Notes: generated by a model not told the origin, from the sequence alone. Positions 15,972-32,001 are shown, counted from the first letter of the stretch. The stretch: DNA of 64,000 nt from Xestospongia muta (GCA_963693285.1 OY848924.1:4791214-4855213), one strand, 5' to 3'. Made by a program: numbers and translations.

Positions 15972-18900
15972 CTAATTCTTGTGGTTAAAATAATACGTAT
16001 GAATATAGGGTAAGTGCTCTTTGAGATTATACTCAGTACTATTAGCGTGCTTTGGTAAAGTATGACTGGTCTCAGTAATCTGTCCACCAGCAGTCATATC
16101 TAGTGGTGACATCTTTGTAGGATTGGTACTTGTTTGATGACCTTGTACTTTTAAGGAAAAACTCAGTGATTGCAAGTTTACATTGAACATTGATGAGTCA
16201 GATCGTGGTAGTTCTTCTTTTACAATAACTGAGTCTTGTAGTGTGAGTGCTGGCTTTTCTGATATACTGGATGGTTGATCTGTTGTTACTTGGACCTTAG
16301 TTAAATCATCTAGAGAATGTGATAGTAGCTTGTCTTTTTGTAATGGTAGAGTATGCTCAGATATTGTGGAAAAGAATGTTGAAGTAGACATACCTTGATA
16401 GGGTGAGTATAATTGGATATCAGAATAAATTCCTGACGACAAAGATATAGTGTAAGATGTACTATCGCCTGTGTTACTTGCAGTGCTTGCAGAAGTACAT
16501 GCTTGTGTGTCATTTTGTTGAATAGTTGCATATGTTGAATCATTGTACTGATTTGATCTTGTCTCTTTGGTTACATCTAGATAATCACAGAAGGTAGGAC
16601 TAAGTGGTGCAATAAGTGTGACTATGGAGGGAGATGGTGATACTTCTAATAAAACTGGAGTCCACATCTACCGATAACAAAACAATGACACATTAAGCAC
16701 TATCAATGATACAGTATTGTACTAAATAATGAACAGATGATACAGTACTTACTTTATCAAATTCATCAAATTTGTGTTGTTTTAGTGACAATCTAGTGAA
16801 AATATGAAGGATAAAATGATGTCCATAACAAACTTAACTAGTAACAAGTGTGAATAATTCGAGCATATTAAATTAAATAATCATAATCTTTACATATAGT
16901 ATCTTGTACTCACTTTCTACAGGCAAATTTTCTACTGAACATCCAGACAATTGACATAATGGCTATTGTGATTACAACAGTAACTACAACTGTGCAGACA
17001 ATAGCAATTAATGTTTCACCTACATGAACACAGAAATAAATCAACTATATAAACACAAACTAAGTCTGTTATAACTTTATCTGGTGAAAATTCTAACCAC
17101 AAATCAGATTAACTTTACTGTCTTTTAATTCTCACAAAGCTTAGGATTATCAGAAAGTAACATGGGCAAACATTTAATTGTGGCCTTTTAATATAGCGAA
17201 CTAGCTGCTTTTGCAAACATTATACACTACATATATCTAAAACGTGATGTTTTTATGCATTAAAAATGATCCACAATGCACACTTATAATATATGTATAG
17301 ATTTACAATTCTTGAATTAGGTACATATTGTTAGAGTGGTTATACAATGATACTAATCATTTACTTAGCATTTTGTATGGTGTACATTAATGATGTTGGT
17401 AACTCACTTTTATTAACACCTGATTCTAACAGTGGGCTAGGTATAAAGCTGCTGAGAACAACTACAGATGAAGACATTTGATTAAAAGTAAATTCTATTA
17501 TTGTTGAAGTAACACGAACAGACTCAGTAGATATTATACTCGCATCACTAGTAGTCTGAATACTTGTTGATGAAAATTTCGTAGAATGTACTTTAATGTT
17601 AGAAGTAGTCAACAGAACAGTGGTAATGATCATATTAACAGACTTCATGTTAGAAGTACCACTAACAGACTTCATGATAGAAGTACCACTAACAGACTTT
17701 GTAGATGTAAGTTTAATTGTCCTCATTTCGTTAGTGGACTGAATGTTTGTGAAAGCAAATTTTGTAGAATTTATTTCAATGTTAGGAGTAGTCAACGGAT
17801 TAGAAGCAATGGTGGTGGTCACAGCAATAGATTGAATATTAGAAGTAATATTAGCAGATTTGATGGTAGAAGTAAGTTCAATGGTGTTTGTTATACTAGT
17901 ACTAATCAGTTTAACAATGGTAATAGTAGAATCGATACTATCTGTAATGGGCAAAATGGTATTAGCAATAGTGTTAGATGAGATTATAGTATCTCTAGCA
18001 GTAACAGTGAGAAGAGTTGTTGTATATGGTGTAACACTTGAGTAGATACTGGGTGGAGATATTGATCTTGACCAATCTAGATAGGGAATTGAGACAGAGA
18101 TAGAGAAGGAGACATACAGAGAGACAGAGACAAAGAGAAAGGAAGGTAACCCACAAGCTTTAAGTTTGATAATATATTGCTCATTTGTCAAAGATTATTA
18201 AATATGTATTTCTTATAATTTGACTTTGCTGTGCATCCAGGAAAGCAATGCAAGCACTAAACAACAAAGTGGTGGCTATACTTTTAACTTTAAGAACATA
18301 ATTACCATCTCAGCCTATTAAGCTAAGCTAACAACATGTTGTAACTTATATACATTTATATGTCATGACAGTAACTGAAAGTAATTATTAACAACTATAA
18401 GTGCGTTTGAAATTAAACAGTACACCTGTCATACATGAATCACCTGCCCATTCATTTCTTAATTAATTATTGTAAATTGAACTAATTATTCTAGTTATTT
18501 AATCAATTCACAATCAATGTTTGAACATCAGGCATTCATAGATAGTTACAAACAGTAATAATGAGAATTAGTTAAACTTCAAAATTATTCATTCACATCA
18601 CAAAAATCCTTTAGGTCATGTATATGTACATGTGTATTAGTTAAATCCTCATCAACTATCATTGCCATTACACCTATTAAAACAAAATTTCAAAGCCCCA
18701 AGTATAGTACTAAGTCTACCTGTCCAATTAATACAGGACTCATATATAATGTTAGCAATATAACGTTAGATAAAGTGCATAATCAATCTTTTAAATACTT
18801 GACACCTAACATTGATGTATTTAGACTGGCGATTAATTACTCAACTTTAAATTTACTATAGGTAAGTCAATTTATAATATACAAAACAAGTACCAAAGCT

Positions 18901-20254
18901 AATCAAGTTACCATGTTTATAAAGCTAGTCAACTTACTATAGTAAGAAAGACTAGTCAAGTTACTATAGTAGGCAAGGTTGAAGCAAACATCAATGATTT
19001 AACATAAAACTCCATACTACAGTGCTTACATACAATACTTATAGTACATTATATATATATATATATATGTTAGCTCCATATAATTTACTGTGTATTATAA
19101 AAGCTCAATATCAATATATCCCTACATTAAACGTAATATGGACTTTCTGCATGAATTGCTGTACCTTGTGACATCAAAGGTGTACATGTTGGAATCTGTA
19201 ATTTGTTCACACTGTCACTATATAAGCAAGATATTACAGAACATTCAGATGGAATGGAGAGAAGGGACACATTATAAGAGCCAATAACATTGTTATTTCC
19301 TTCAGAAATTACTGTATATCGCTTAATTATGGTCCTCTGTAAAGAAGGGATGGACAAGTTATATATAACATGTACACATGGTGAAATAACTAGAAACCAT
19401 AGCAGGTAGTGGTACTGACCAAGTACATGTTTAATAAAAATCATTTGAAATGTTTCTTTATTAATTGCTATCAATACTAATATACCACAGGAAGCAGACA
19501 GTGCAATACTCATACTATGATGTATATTGAAACATGCTGTGTTTGCATACCATCATTGTTATTACAACATTATGTGAGGATAGAGTGCTATAACAATAAT
19601 ACCACGTGGAGTGGCATAACTTCCGTAATACAAAATCCATCAAATGCTTGTTTCAAATTAAAATATACAGTCCTAATACATACATGCACCTGTTGCATAT
19701 ATTTAACTATGCATACAGTGAAAATCAATAGAGTGCACTCACTATGCAGAAGAGCTATATATATATATATTAGTTCTAATAAAATAAATGCTCAAGTACA
19801 AAATGTAGTATACATCAGTATTTTCATTCACCTGTATATTTCCACAATCTAATGTCATGACTCCTATTGATGTCCAAGTTATAGATACATGGAATTTCCA
19901 GTGAACATATACTTCCAGTGTGTTATTGCTACTGATCATACATTGCAAAGATACTGAAGATTGCTTACTGATTGTAGTAACTGCAAAACAGAAACAATAT
20001 TATAATAGTAATTATTATGCACACTAATATGCATTAAAGTATTATATATACATAATAATAATTATTATACACCATTCGTCACATTTGAGATTAGTAATAC
20101 CAAAGTCAACTCAGTTATGCATCATTTGTGCTGTTGTGACGATGGCAAAATGAAAAGGCTGCATTAATAACTACTAACCTTGACTACAATCCGCGGGCCA
20201 GAACGCGTTAGTTCGGCCATAGATGAGCAATAAGACCATAATACCTACAATCAT
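15972..20254 (-). CDS. Receptor C: single-pass membrane protein, mucin-like stalk
   Basis: Seven exons: 20254-20179, 19980-19832, 19336-19165, 18076-17408, 17019-16914, 16792-16753 and 16667-15972. They give 635 residues with phases 1,0,1,1,2,0. Residues 1-17 are a signal peptide (MIVGIMVLLLIYG). Residues 20-132 form an ectodomain with six cysteines and NNT/NVS sequons, perhaps Ig-like. Residues 133-355 are a Ser/Thr-rich stalk with internal repeats (STKFAFTNIQST against STKFSSTSIQTT; SVSGTS repeated). The span is about 359-382 (TLIAIVCTVVVTVVITIAI), followed by a basic stop-transfer and a 245-residue tail. The final exon opens with Met, and its PSIVTLIAPLS resembles ITLYSP in receptors A and B. 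The phase pattern matches those genes, so I infer a common family. Ligand and function are unknown. Confidence 0.8.
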
Positions 20255-23200
20255 CTCGTCGTCCTGGAGTGGTTATTGGAAAGAACTACACGTATATGCT
20301 ACGCACGCGAAATTCAAATAATGACATAGTTATATTAAAATTATTGCATCATTATGACATCATGATACGAATGTAGGACTCGATATTCTTATACCACAAA
20401 CTCTTCTAGCATAAATGATATATCCACTATCACATCCAACCGCTTGGCCTTTAGGAGTCAAAGTCTTTGGACAAAGGCTCTCTATCTTGTAGTTTGAAAG
20501 AACACAAACAAGTTGACATAAATCCATATAAAAATCACTACACAAGTAACCAATTTTTAAAAGTTACGAAATTCATATGTAAGTTGGAATTTCAAGAGTT
20601 GGTTCAATCCAATCAGCCTAAACAATGACAACAATACAATATAACTTTTTTCAAGATTTATATGTACTAATATGTCATTTTTAAAGTTCTATTTTCAGTA
20701 TATACATGTATACTATATAACCTTTATATACTATATATAGTCATATTATTAACAAACCCCACTCCTAACTTTCATGATATCAATCATTAGGAATACAAAG
20801 GTTTATTAACATTATAAGATAGCTGAGGGAGCTGTCTAAACATAAATTGTCACTCAAGCAACACCTGTTAAGAGTGGTTTCAGGTCATGTATTTGTCACA
20901 ACATTAAATTTTGTCTCCTAAGCCTATTATCAGAGAGAAGATAATAAACTTCTTACCAGATATGACAGTAGCATCATTGCCAAAAAATGTCCTTCCTAAA
21001 TAGAATTATTCAAAATATCTTCTCTGGTTTATCTCTATATGGCCTAGTTCATGATATAAGGAAAAAATAAACATGACATCAATTATTACTCACTAACAAA
21101 GAAATACAATAAACCATGAAATATGTCTAGTATGATTATCTATATACATGTCATAGTGTGTAAGTCCTGAATTCAAGACTTATGCTCACATGTTGTGTTA
21201 CCCCTAGATTCAAGACTTATGCTCAGCAAAGTACTAGACCATATCAAATATACCAACTGGTTTACACAATGAGTCATGAACTATAAATTGTTCTGAGTAA
21301 GTTCAGTATTACTGCAAAATAATAATGGAGTATTATTAGAAATCCATTTAATGCTGATTGCATTAAAAACATAGTTAATGGTATATTTGTTACTGAAATG
21401 TATAAAAAGCACTCTAAGTGATGCTATTTAATTTTGTTATAGAAATCATTTATAATATCTCATGTAGAACAAAGTTTCAGACTTTATACATATGAGGCAC
21501 ATAAGTAACAAGATTACACACATTGAAGTTGTGAACATTGGAGGGCCAGTAGATGCAGTGTATGCAGAATGGAAGAATCAAGCTTCAAAGCATGATCAGA
21601 CACACCCATCATTATTATCACAGTTTTTGTAACAACACTAATTAAGTTAATCAGTTCCCATTTACATTGTCAGCACTTGAAGTATATTGTATATGGTCTA
21701 CTTTCCTTCATCACTTCTGATTCTTGCACACAACAATGAGGGAACATGTAATTAACAAGTGGTCTAAAATGAGTGCCAGGCACCTTTCATTTGTCAGGCA
21801 ATAAAAATGGAACAAAGCCCATTTTGATATAACAATCACTTGTAAAGTTTAATGCAAAACCTTCAGGGAATATACTGTATACTGCTTTGTGTATGTGTAC
21901 ATGTTGTACAAAAACAAGCACTTCTTAATGTGCCAGTACTATAATGGTTCAAGAAAAACAGCTTTTAGACTATCTATATAAACAATGTCATTAGTACATG
22001 ATCATAGTAGAGTTGTATATCTATTACCTCCTCAGTTATAATAACGTCAAAGTTACTATGAATAAAAATTAATCTTGATTACGTCACACAGTCCCTTTGA
22101 TACTCATAAGACAATGCTCCTAAGAAAATAGAAAAATAAAAGGAGAATGGATTATAAAGTGGATGATCTGTAAAGAAACATCACATAACTAAAATGACAT
22201 GTAGAAATAGACAATTAAAATATTTATTGAGGCTCAATTTTTTTACATCATTTTAAATGCATGTAGCTATGAGGTCAAAAATGTAATCATAAAGTCATCA
22301 ATAACAGGAAGTTCATATACCCTAGGTAGAAAGATTACCACTACATGCATTAGCAAGATACATTCATGTATATTGTATATTACCAAAGGCAAGATGCTAC
22401 TATATATTCTGTTCACATTTAGTGTAACCACTAACTCAATGTTATATCTCCAGCTAGGAATGAACCATAAAAGCTTCATTATGACTCACAAAAAATTGAA
22501 ACAACAATACAATGCCCAAGTTAGTTGATGACGCAGGTCATTATTGGAATTCCAATAAACTGCAGTCATCATCAATGTGAACAGAGTACAGGTGAGTAGC
22601 ACCAAGCAATTTACAAGGATGCCATCATCAATACAGTTTATTACAGGTATATTGTACCTTGGTATGTTGAAATATTGAATTAGGCTCTATGTACATATAT
22701 TATCTAACATTAGTCTTCATTCAACAGATACCCTCACATCAATGGAAACACCACTTTTTCCATCCATCCTCACACACACACACACATACATGCTATGAAC
22801 AGTGAGGAAACAATGCATCTAACAAATCACTATAAAGAAAAACACAAGGAAATCAAATAAAGCCATTAATATACATTTACTATACCTCTTATCAAACATT
22901 AGTAAATCAAAGCAATTAGACCCACACACATATCACTCTCTTATAATGTAATGTGACTACCTCATTTCCTAGATTTAGTCCTTCATATGAACCACACCAC
23001 AAGAATACAAGGGAGTGTGATGCTGCTATCTCCTCTATCTTGAGATTCATAATCTGTAGAATAGAAACAACTTAGTGTTTGACATTATGTTTATATATTA
23101 GTATTATGATATGATATTACCCCAACTAATATTAACTCCTAAATATACATGTATGCCCATAAATAAGACATGTACATGTACACCAGCTGTTAGTTCAGAA

Positions 23201-25948
23201 AACAGAATACATTCTGTATTACATGTAACACTATGTCTATAGAGTAACAGTCATTAACTATACGTGTATGATCTAACTTTTGTTACAAATTGCACAATCA
23301 TAAATTACAAATGTGTAGTCTCTGTGTCTAGTAGTATTTAAATCACAGTTGTCTAAAAGTAATTACAATAATAAAAAATTATTAAGATGACAGTGATCTA
23401 TATGGTTATATGAGATATTTACTTATAGGAAAGGAAAGGAATGTTCAACATAGCTTTACATGTATTGTAAGTACAAGTAGCTTCACCAAGATCATAACAA
23501 TTGCTGGCAATACATGATGCTATATTGCTTACAACATGTACATGTACAATAGTGCAGTTAACAAGGTAACACCAAAATTTGAACTATCATAATAAAGGTG
23601 TGTCCTTCATTTAGAGGTCAATAACCAGAAAAGCCACATCAATTCACTAATAGTGATACTCAGAAGTGTCTTTCCTATTGTTTTCTGAAATGGTACATTA
23701 ACCTTGTAGATAAATATATACCTCCTTAATTCCCATGGTTGCCATGAGAACATAATCCCTAATCTCTGACACCCTTCTAGAGGTGGGTCAATGAGAATTA
23801 TATCAAACTTTGACCCCAGGGTTGTAAGGTCAAAAGTTAAAGGTCACGATTGAGATACATACATAGATGGTGTAGCACATTTATGTAATTGTTCATCTTA
23901 TAATAGAACAAACCAAAAAATATAAAATTGTTCCTAGATCAATTCATACATATATATATACATGTACTACAGTGGAACCTCTCTTTTGTATAACATAATT
24001 GTCATAACTAAAGGAACATTGTTTATGTTAACAAAAGGAAGCTACAGTTATAACTAAAGTCATCTTTTATAACATATCCTCTTTAAATATTGTAGAGACT
24101 TTCAGATACCAGATCACTTTAGCATGTTGTATATAAAATGTTAACACATGATACTATGTTCTTTATTATAAGGTCACATGAAAACTGAATACATATTATA
24201 GATATTAGATCACCACCATGTTTGGATCATTAAAGTGGCTATCATAAAAAGTATTGTGGCCACCACATGTCATATAAACAACAAAGGCTAATTAATATTT
24301 AATAGTTTATCTAATAATAATCCTTGAAATGTTAGTATAGCTACATTGATATTAGATTAACAAAATCATTTCAAAAGACAATGAATGCTCACTACTATGC
24401 CCTCCCCCAAAATATTACAATATAAACTGAACACTAGCACTATAGAGAAAGAGAGATGTACTAATATACTAATAGTACTACTAGGAAATGATACTCCCCT
24501 ACTATAGGAGACATACCAGAAATACAAGAGGTATAAACATACACATAAAAGGATTTGAATGGTACCATACAATTTCTGATTACGATATAATCATTACAAC
24601 ATAGTTACTATAAAATAATCAGCTATTATCTAAAGGAAAACTCCTTGATCTATAATTATGTGTATATACCTTACTACACACAAATGTCTTTATGCTGTAT
24701 ACTCAAGATATATTTGGAATGTCTTTTGTAGTAACATTTCCTAGAGGTACTATGACAAAGTTAGTCTCTTTATATTCCCAGAGTTAATGTTTAGTATAGT
24801 AGCTGTTTATGCTCTTATTTTGAAACAAATAATGAGTTCCTTTAGTTAGGGTATTCTTCAAACCTTTTTCAAGTCCTAAAATAAATATGACTTGAAATAT
24901 ACATGTTATCAGACATATTAACTTTGTGACCTACATATTGTAGTGTGAAGTACACCAAATATTTACTTTTAACAGAATTCAACATGAAGCTAGACACAGC
25001 CCATGCATTATAAAGCTATATTTCAGGCTAACAATATGGTTATTTTACATACTTAGCAATGGACGACTGTGCTTACATGCAAGTAAAGAACAAAAGAGCA
25101 TCAGACATTTTCTGAATAATAATCTATCTATCTAAGTAAACATTAGTTTGGTCAGGGAATTTGTCCATACGTTTACCATCACACAAAGACTTAGTATGGA
25201 TCATTCCATATATATTACAATAGCACATTATTTGTAAGGTTTCCCTTCTTTCCAGAGCAACAAAAACTTTAAGACACTCATGGTAGGTGTACATGTGTAT
25301 TATAAATGTGACCTGATTTGGAATAAGGGACCACTTCTGTCAAACAATTGTGATATGGTTTATGAAAAAGGATCACTGTTTTAACACCTGAAAAAACACT
25401 TTTGTATACATAGATGAAGTTCCATGAATACTTGTGCATATTATAACAGCTGTATGTATACAAAAATGTTTTTGTGATGTTTTAACAGTTTGTCTTTTTT
25501 CATAAATCATGTCACAAATGTTTTACCAGAAGTGGTCCCTTTGCAAATCAGGTCACAAATGTATATGGAAAATTAAGATAGTCAATCAATTATTACATTT
25601 TGATCAAAAAACAATGTAATAAAATTAAAATAGATACACCTACTGTTACTGGTCAGTAAGACATCATATGTGTGATAGCTTGATTGCAATAATTGGACAG
25701 ACAAAGGGTCTACCATGATAATGGACATATATGTACATGTACAAGCTTAAAGAGAACACATATTTCCTTAAAAATTGACATTTGCCTATAAGCAATGACC
25801 ATACAATGTGTTTTTGACAAACATGTTCTCTTCTCTAATGTATTTATGTTGATTACATTACTTTGCCTGCTCGTGTTTAGTCATCAGCACCTTGAAATTA
25901 GTACATGTATAAACAACACTGTTGTCTCGTAACTAAAGAGGAGAGTAG

Positions 25949-25952
<4 letters not shown>

Positions 25953-25989
<37 letters not shown>
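25953..25989. repeat. (AC)n microsatellite
   Basis: An uninterrupted AC run of about 37 bases lies inside the METTL14 pseudogene region. Confidence 0.9.
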
Positions 25990-25992
<3 letters not shown>

Positions 25993-28277
25993 TATACATG
26001 ACCTAAAGCAGCCAGTTGAAATCAAGAAAACTCATAAACAAACATAAATTATATGTATATCAATGTTGATTACATGTTTGTCTTCAAAAGATTATGTGTA
26101 CATATATTTAGCTATTGTACCAATAAACAAATTTAAGAGATTATTATTGCTATAAGTCACAATTACATAAGATTACAAAATGGACTTCAATAATGAGATT
26201 GGTTCAAGTACATAGCAAGTTGAATGAAAAACAAAACCTTATAAATTTCAGCACAGCTTTCAAACTTATTAAACTATTTTATTTGTAATGTTATAGTCAA
26301 AACAACTGTATTACATGGGACAATAAATGACCCTCCTTTCACTAAGACTGATTGCCTTGAAGAGAAAACCAGAGACCTACAATGTATCCATACCAATACA
26401 TGTACATGAATGTTCATATCACGTACTGTACATGTGTACATGAGTGTATTATGTCACTTATCACTCCATTTTATTTCCAATTAAGAGAGCAATAATATGT
26501 ATTCCACTACAAATATCAAAGCTCTCAGTTGACATTACAAGTGCGAAATGGATCACTTAGTAACATATGACCATGACTTCTTGCATATTAACTACAGAGA
26601 TTTAATACCAGTTCTACTAGTTAATCTTCTAATCCTCTATAACAAAGATTATAACTACAACAAGATTCTAATTGAAAAAAAACATTCTATAATTTTTCTG
26701 GAACATATTGACTTATAAAGAGAAACACTAACTAGAGCTACAAAGATTGCATAATTAGCTGCAATATCAGTGGAAGACTAATAGCTGTAGAATGTTAAAA
26801 ACATAGAATAGCAAACCTGAGAGAACCTTTGAACACTATCAATCACACCCATCACCATACCTCATACAGTTAGGATTAATGAAATTCATTGGTTGCTATA
26901 TATGTCGGTAGTTAAAAGAAGTAATTTGATTTCATTGGTTGCTCTCAAAAGTCACATACAACAATAGAATAAAATGATAAAAAATATATAAAACAATTAT
27001 AGGACCACCTGGTATGCACAGCATCCCAGACAGAAAATTATTTTTGATGTTACTCTAAGAGCTGAATTTTTTGAGAGTTGGGAGTTTTCTCAAGTAACAA
27101 TCTCAAAAGCTCTAATCAGTCATGCCTAATTCAAAGTGCTCATGGTAAAATAATGATATTCACTGCCCCTATATAGCTACTCATGCCAGTTAAAATTGTC
27201 AAAATAGACATACCAATATGTTTGCATACATATACACACAAGTGGTCCAAAAAAACTTAGATCCAACAGTACCTGGCACAACGCACATACCACACAGAAA
27301 AATTCATGTGCCATAAGTATATAAATTCAATGGAATTACATGTAGATTTTAGTCTATCATTATTGTGCTTACTAACTTTAACAATTTAATGTACACACTA
27401 GTAAAGCAAAGAGAATTATATGTGGCTTAGGAAATCTCCAAAAATGTAATCACTAAATCTGAGCAACATCACTACTGTATACATACATGTATTATATCAG
27501 TCTTATACAAAACAAAACTTGAAGAGTTTAACTACCATACACAGTATAATTTCTATTATAGGTTTCCCTAAAAACAATTACGAAGTCAGATTAGTTCAAT
27601 AATGGACCAGGAAGATTTAACTTGAGGGCAACCTAAATTGGAGCAGCATCTATTAATGCGATTAGAACAAAATTATTAAGTTAGCTAGCAACAAAGAAAG
27701 ATTTCATTATTTTATATGTAAATGGTCAATTGGATGTACACAAGAAATGTATTGTAAGGACTTAACCTTACCATGCCAAATATGTACATGTGGCAGTGGT
27801 GACTTCACCCTCCATTTCTATCTATAATTTCCTTGTATGCACTCAATTTTATACAAGCTTTTTACAGTCAATTGCTGAATAGTTATACTAAATATAGTAG
27901 CAAGACTGTTGATATTTTGTAAGTTACTCATACCTTACGTCTGGGTAAATTGTTTGAAAATGAATAGTGCATGTGCAGTACCCAATGAGTAGTAAAAAGA
28001 TGTAATGCAATAAAGAAGTATTAAATTTGTCATGTCCTTGCTATTTTTATTTAAATTCCAATGTGTGAAAAAGGTTAAAGGAAAGCAGCGAAGTATATGT
28101 ATACGTATACACACATAGACATGTAAGAATATAGGTATATATGTACTGAATGTAAATATCTAAAGACACAATTAGATTATATGACACCATTATTATTAGG
28201 GGTGTGGTTTACTTATAGCACAGTGGCATAGCTAATGTAAACAAAATTTTATTAGTAAATATGCAATGGATTACTTC

Positions 28278-28336
28278 AAAGCTAATTTTGAAAGATCAAT
28301 TTGTACATACATGTATTCAAGACTGAGACACAAAAG

Positions 28337-28367
<31 letters not shown>

Positions 28368-28640
28368 TTCTATATGTATAAAGTACATGAACAGATATGC
28401 AATGAGATTTCTAGAGAACTACACTAGCAAATGACAAATTGATAAGAGTAGTGACAAGAATAGTAGATGCACACTATAATTAGTCAAAACAATATTTCCA
28501 ATTACTACATTTCTAGACATAATACTGTATACTGAGTTAAACATTTGATGATCTGTGTTAACAAATAAATGCAATTGGGATTGGCATAAGGAGAAATTGG
28601 CCAGAATTGGACAAATTGTCAATTTTCCTACTATATGATA
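28278..28640. repeat. Dispersed duplicate block, copy R1
   Basis: It aligns by eye with 29970-30325 and 45600-45840. Shared words are GATCAATTTG, ACATACTGA-like text, AAGTACATGAACA, AACTACA-TAG-AAATGACAAATT and TAG-TGTACACTATA. R1 is split by an AT microsatellite (28339-28361). No coding content. Confidence 0.6.
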
Positions 28641-28850
28641 TATTATTATCAGTGAGTAAGTTTATGAACATTATATAGAGCCAACACATGTATGTACATT
28701 TAGACACTAATAGACACTGATGGTCCAAGACAATGCTTGACATGCTTTCCATGCCAGACAGAAAAAATATAAAAGTGAAATATTTCAGCATAATACATGT
28801 ACATATACACATATGTACTAAACAGAATGTGAGTGGGAACATGGCAAACA

Positions 28851-28919
28851 TTAGAAAAACAAGAAATATGTAGGGATTACTCTAACAAATAAGATAACAA
28901 GAATAGCAATGGTATCAAC
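28851..28919 (-). other. Decayed copy of a short membrane-span ORF
   Basis: After an acceptor-like TGTAG, the minus strand reads VDTIAILVILFVRVIPTYF then a stop. It resembles the longer frame at 31911-32001. I do not recognise the protein; it may be a relic of a duplicated exon. Confidence 0.3.
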
Positions 28920-29969
28920 CTACATCAAGGAATGCAATACCTAGAGAATTTACATGTATACATAATGATAATATGTTTTGTTATATACATTGCTAGGGCA
29001 TAGGTTTAAAGTTACAGCTTTGCATGAGTGTTATTATAATGCAATAACAACTCTATGCTGCATACTACACTCTGTCCATTCTGAACTTGATCCTGGACTC
29101 AGTGCTATATCTCAGACTAGGAATAACTTAGAGAGAAGTGGTTTGTACCATTCGATACATTTTGCATAAACTATATTTACAATAGAACATTATCTGTTCA
29201 GGAAAGTAGTAAACTAGAAATCCCATAATGGCATTATCACATTCCACCATGACATGACATCAAGCCTAATTTGCATCATATTATAACATACACAAAACAC
29301 TTACTAGTTGTACAAAAAATGTCTAGAAACAATAGAAATGTTTTTTATAACAAAGCAAGAAAGACTAACAAGGAGCGATAAATAAGAATAAAGAAATGCT
29401 TCAATGAGACCTGCAAAAAGAGTAAACAACAGGGACACATCCAACATAGGCTAAGATGTTTTATTATTGAAATTCCATGACCACCATCAAACTCAAATTG
29501 GACAGAAAATACCTTCTTTCCATTCTATGCTAATCTATTAAGTAAAACTGTACATACACATGTATGTAACTGTCATCATATGTACAATTGTACATGTATA
29601 AAACTGTCATCATCAGGCAAATGTAACTATTCTTATGAGGTTAGGCACAGTCCCTAACACCAAATAGACTCACACTTGCTCAAGCAAGCATCATATTTGA
29701 CAACTTGCCTAATGTTCATATTCCAATATAAACTGTTGTTCAGCACATATTATGTATATTAGTAACTACTAAGAGGAATGTATTATGAGCTTAACAACCA
29801 GTGTTTGCTCAAACATGTTAAAGGAAACCTTAAATCAAGCAATTTCATTGGACAGTTTACTACAAGCACTGTACAATAATGTTTTGTGGCACACAGCAGT
29901 AAATGTTGGTGATATGCAGTTATGCAGTGCACTCTTACAATACTGACAGAGATCCTACTATAGAAGAGT

Positions 29970-30325
29970 TATTTCGGTTAAAACTTTTGAAGGATCAATT
30001 TGCACATACTGAAGACAAATATACAAAAAGAGACACATATTGTTCTATATGTAAAATACATGAACAAGATATGTAATGACAATTTTTAGGAACTACAATA
30101 GTAAAAGACAAATTTATAAACGTAGTGCCAAGACTAACAGGTGTACATTATATTTTGTGATAAGAATCTTGTATATTTTATTTCCAGTTACTACATCTAT
30201 GGATGTGATACACTGTAATGCAATAATGTGAAATGTAGGCCTAAATTTAGCAAATTGGCCAGAATTGAACAAGTTGTCAATTTATCACTATTATAGTATA
30301 CCATTATTCGTGAGTCATAGAAACA
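29970..30325. repeat. Dispersed duplicate block, copy R2
   Basis: Second copy of the block described at 28278-28640, 1.7 kb away in the same orientation. It also shares the upstream words TTTTGTGGCAC with 45490, so the duplicated unit is larger than the best-matching core. Confidence 0.6.
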
Positions 30326-31910
30326 ACAAATACTAACAGACTCATGTATATGAACAATAAATAAAGATATCTTGACATTCTCTACTGTAATATCACTAAT
30401 ATAGTACAGTACAGTACAATAACAGTAAAGCACAGTACAGTATCTGCACTTACTAGTACGTACTCTTACAGTACCTTTATTGGAAGGCTACTACAGCTAA
30501 AGTACTGCACTGTGCATGTTCATGTATACGTTGTATATGCATAGATTTATTGTCATCTATTGTGTATGTGGATGCTACATGTAATGATAAGTTGTAATAT
30601 TGTGATTTATAATGATGCTTTTAAGGAATATATGAACAGAAAGTATTGATAGGTTTGTTGTTTTAGATTTGATATTAAACGTATAAAGTTTAAGATCTGA
30701 ATAGACCAAAAACACTAATGAATTCTTTCTAATGTCATAGTTTACAGTTAGCATATATCAATTATATACATTACCTAGTTGTACAGGTATGTATACAAAA
30801 GATACAAGACATTTGTTCCCATTGATCTCAACCACTAATGATGAGGTTGAGTAACAGAATAAGAAAATAGACTCCTGTCTATGTCAATAGCAACTTGGTA
30901 CATGTCTTGTAAATGATTTTTAAAAATCAGATTAAGTAGTTTTGTTAAAATAAATAAATCTATCTGTCTATTGTCATTAACACAACATGTACATTAATAA
31001 GGTGACTTTATACACATTATACATACAACTACAAACGTACTTTACAGTAGTAACAACAGAAATGATCGAACAAAAAAATCAGACTCCTACATACAAGAAC
31101 TCTATGAACTAATAACAAAGTCACTAGAGTACGTGTACATGCAGATGTACACATGATCAGAAAGGATAATCGGATGAGGTAATACATACATGTGTAGGTG
31201 TATAGTGTCTTGTCCCTTTCTATTGTCTCCTAAGAGATTGAAGAGCACTCAGAAAAATGTATACCCTAAACTCTAAAAGTATGAAATTCTCTAGTTACCA
31301 TTCCCACACTATAATAGTCCATAAACTTAATACAACACTATAATAGTTCATAACAAGAGATAATCAAAGCATTGTGAATAAATGCATATGTAATTGTAGT
31401 AGCACACTCAGTTACCATGGTAATGTGTTTCCCAGCTATATAGTATCTAATATCAAAGCACACAGAACAACACATACCTACATAACTATTTACAATAACA
31501 GGAACTGATAATTTGTCCCCCACTGACCACAATATGATGTCACTTAAGACATGCATTCATGATGTCATATTAGATGTTAATTACCAATAAATGGTGTACA
31601 GTTGATTTATAAGCCAGTTCAACATGCATTTTGAGCTCATAAAACAATTAAGAGTATTAAAAACACAATCAGATCTCATAGTAATAGAGACAGAAACAAA
31701 AGACAAAGAATAGATACTTTATACTAATTGCAAAGGTTGGAATTCAAAATTAACGAAGTTTAAGTCTTCAAAAGCAAAAACAATGCTATCAAAAGAACTA
31801 CTTTTACAATCTTCATTTTGTTGTGCTCAGTAGTTGCATGAAACAATTGATATAAAGACAAAAGTGGAAAATACAAGTATAATCATTACATGTATGTATT
31901 AAAAAGAATT

Positions 31911-32001
31911 TCAGAGCCTCATTAAAAACATCAGAATAATGAACAAAATATAGGGGGTGGCTCCAACAAACAAGATAGCAAGGATAGCAATAGTATCATC
32001 C
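31911..32001 (-). other. Short exon-like ORF coding a hydrophobic C-terminus
   Basis: An acceptor-like CTTATTTAG is followed by DDTIAILAILFVGATPYILF, then a few more hydrophobic residues, FLMRL and a stop. That is one membrane span in about 29 residues. A degraded copy lies at 28851-28919. No upstream exon was found, and no family is recognised. Confidence 0.35.

Noticed and set aside
22740..22800. CRISPR-like or tandem direct repeats around ACACAC runs
   Set aside because: Simple microsatellites without spaced repeats; the genome is eukaryotic.
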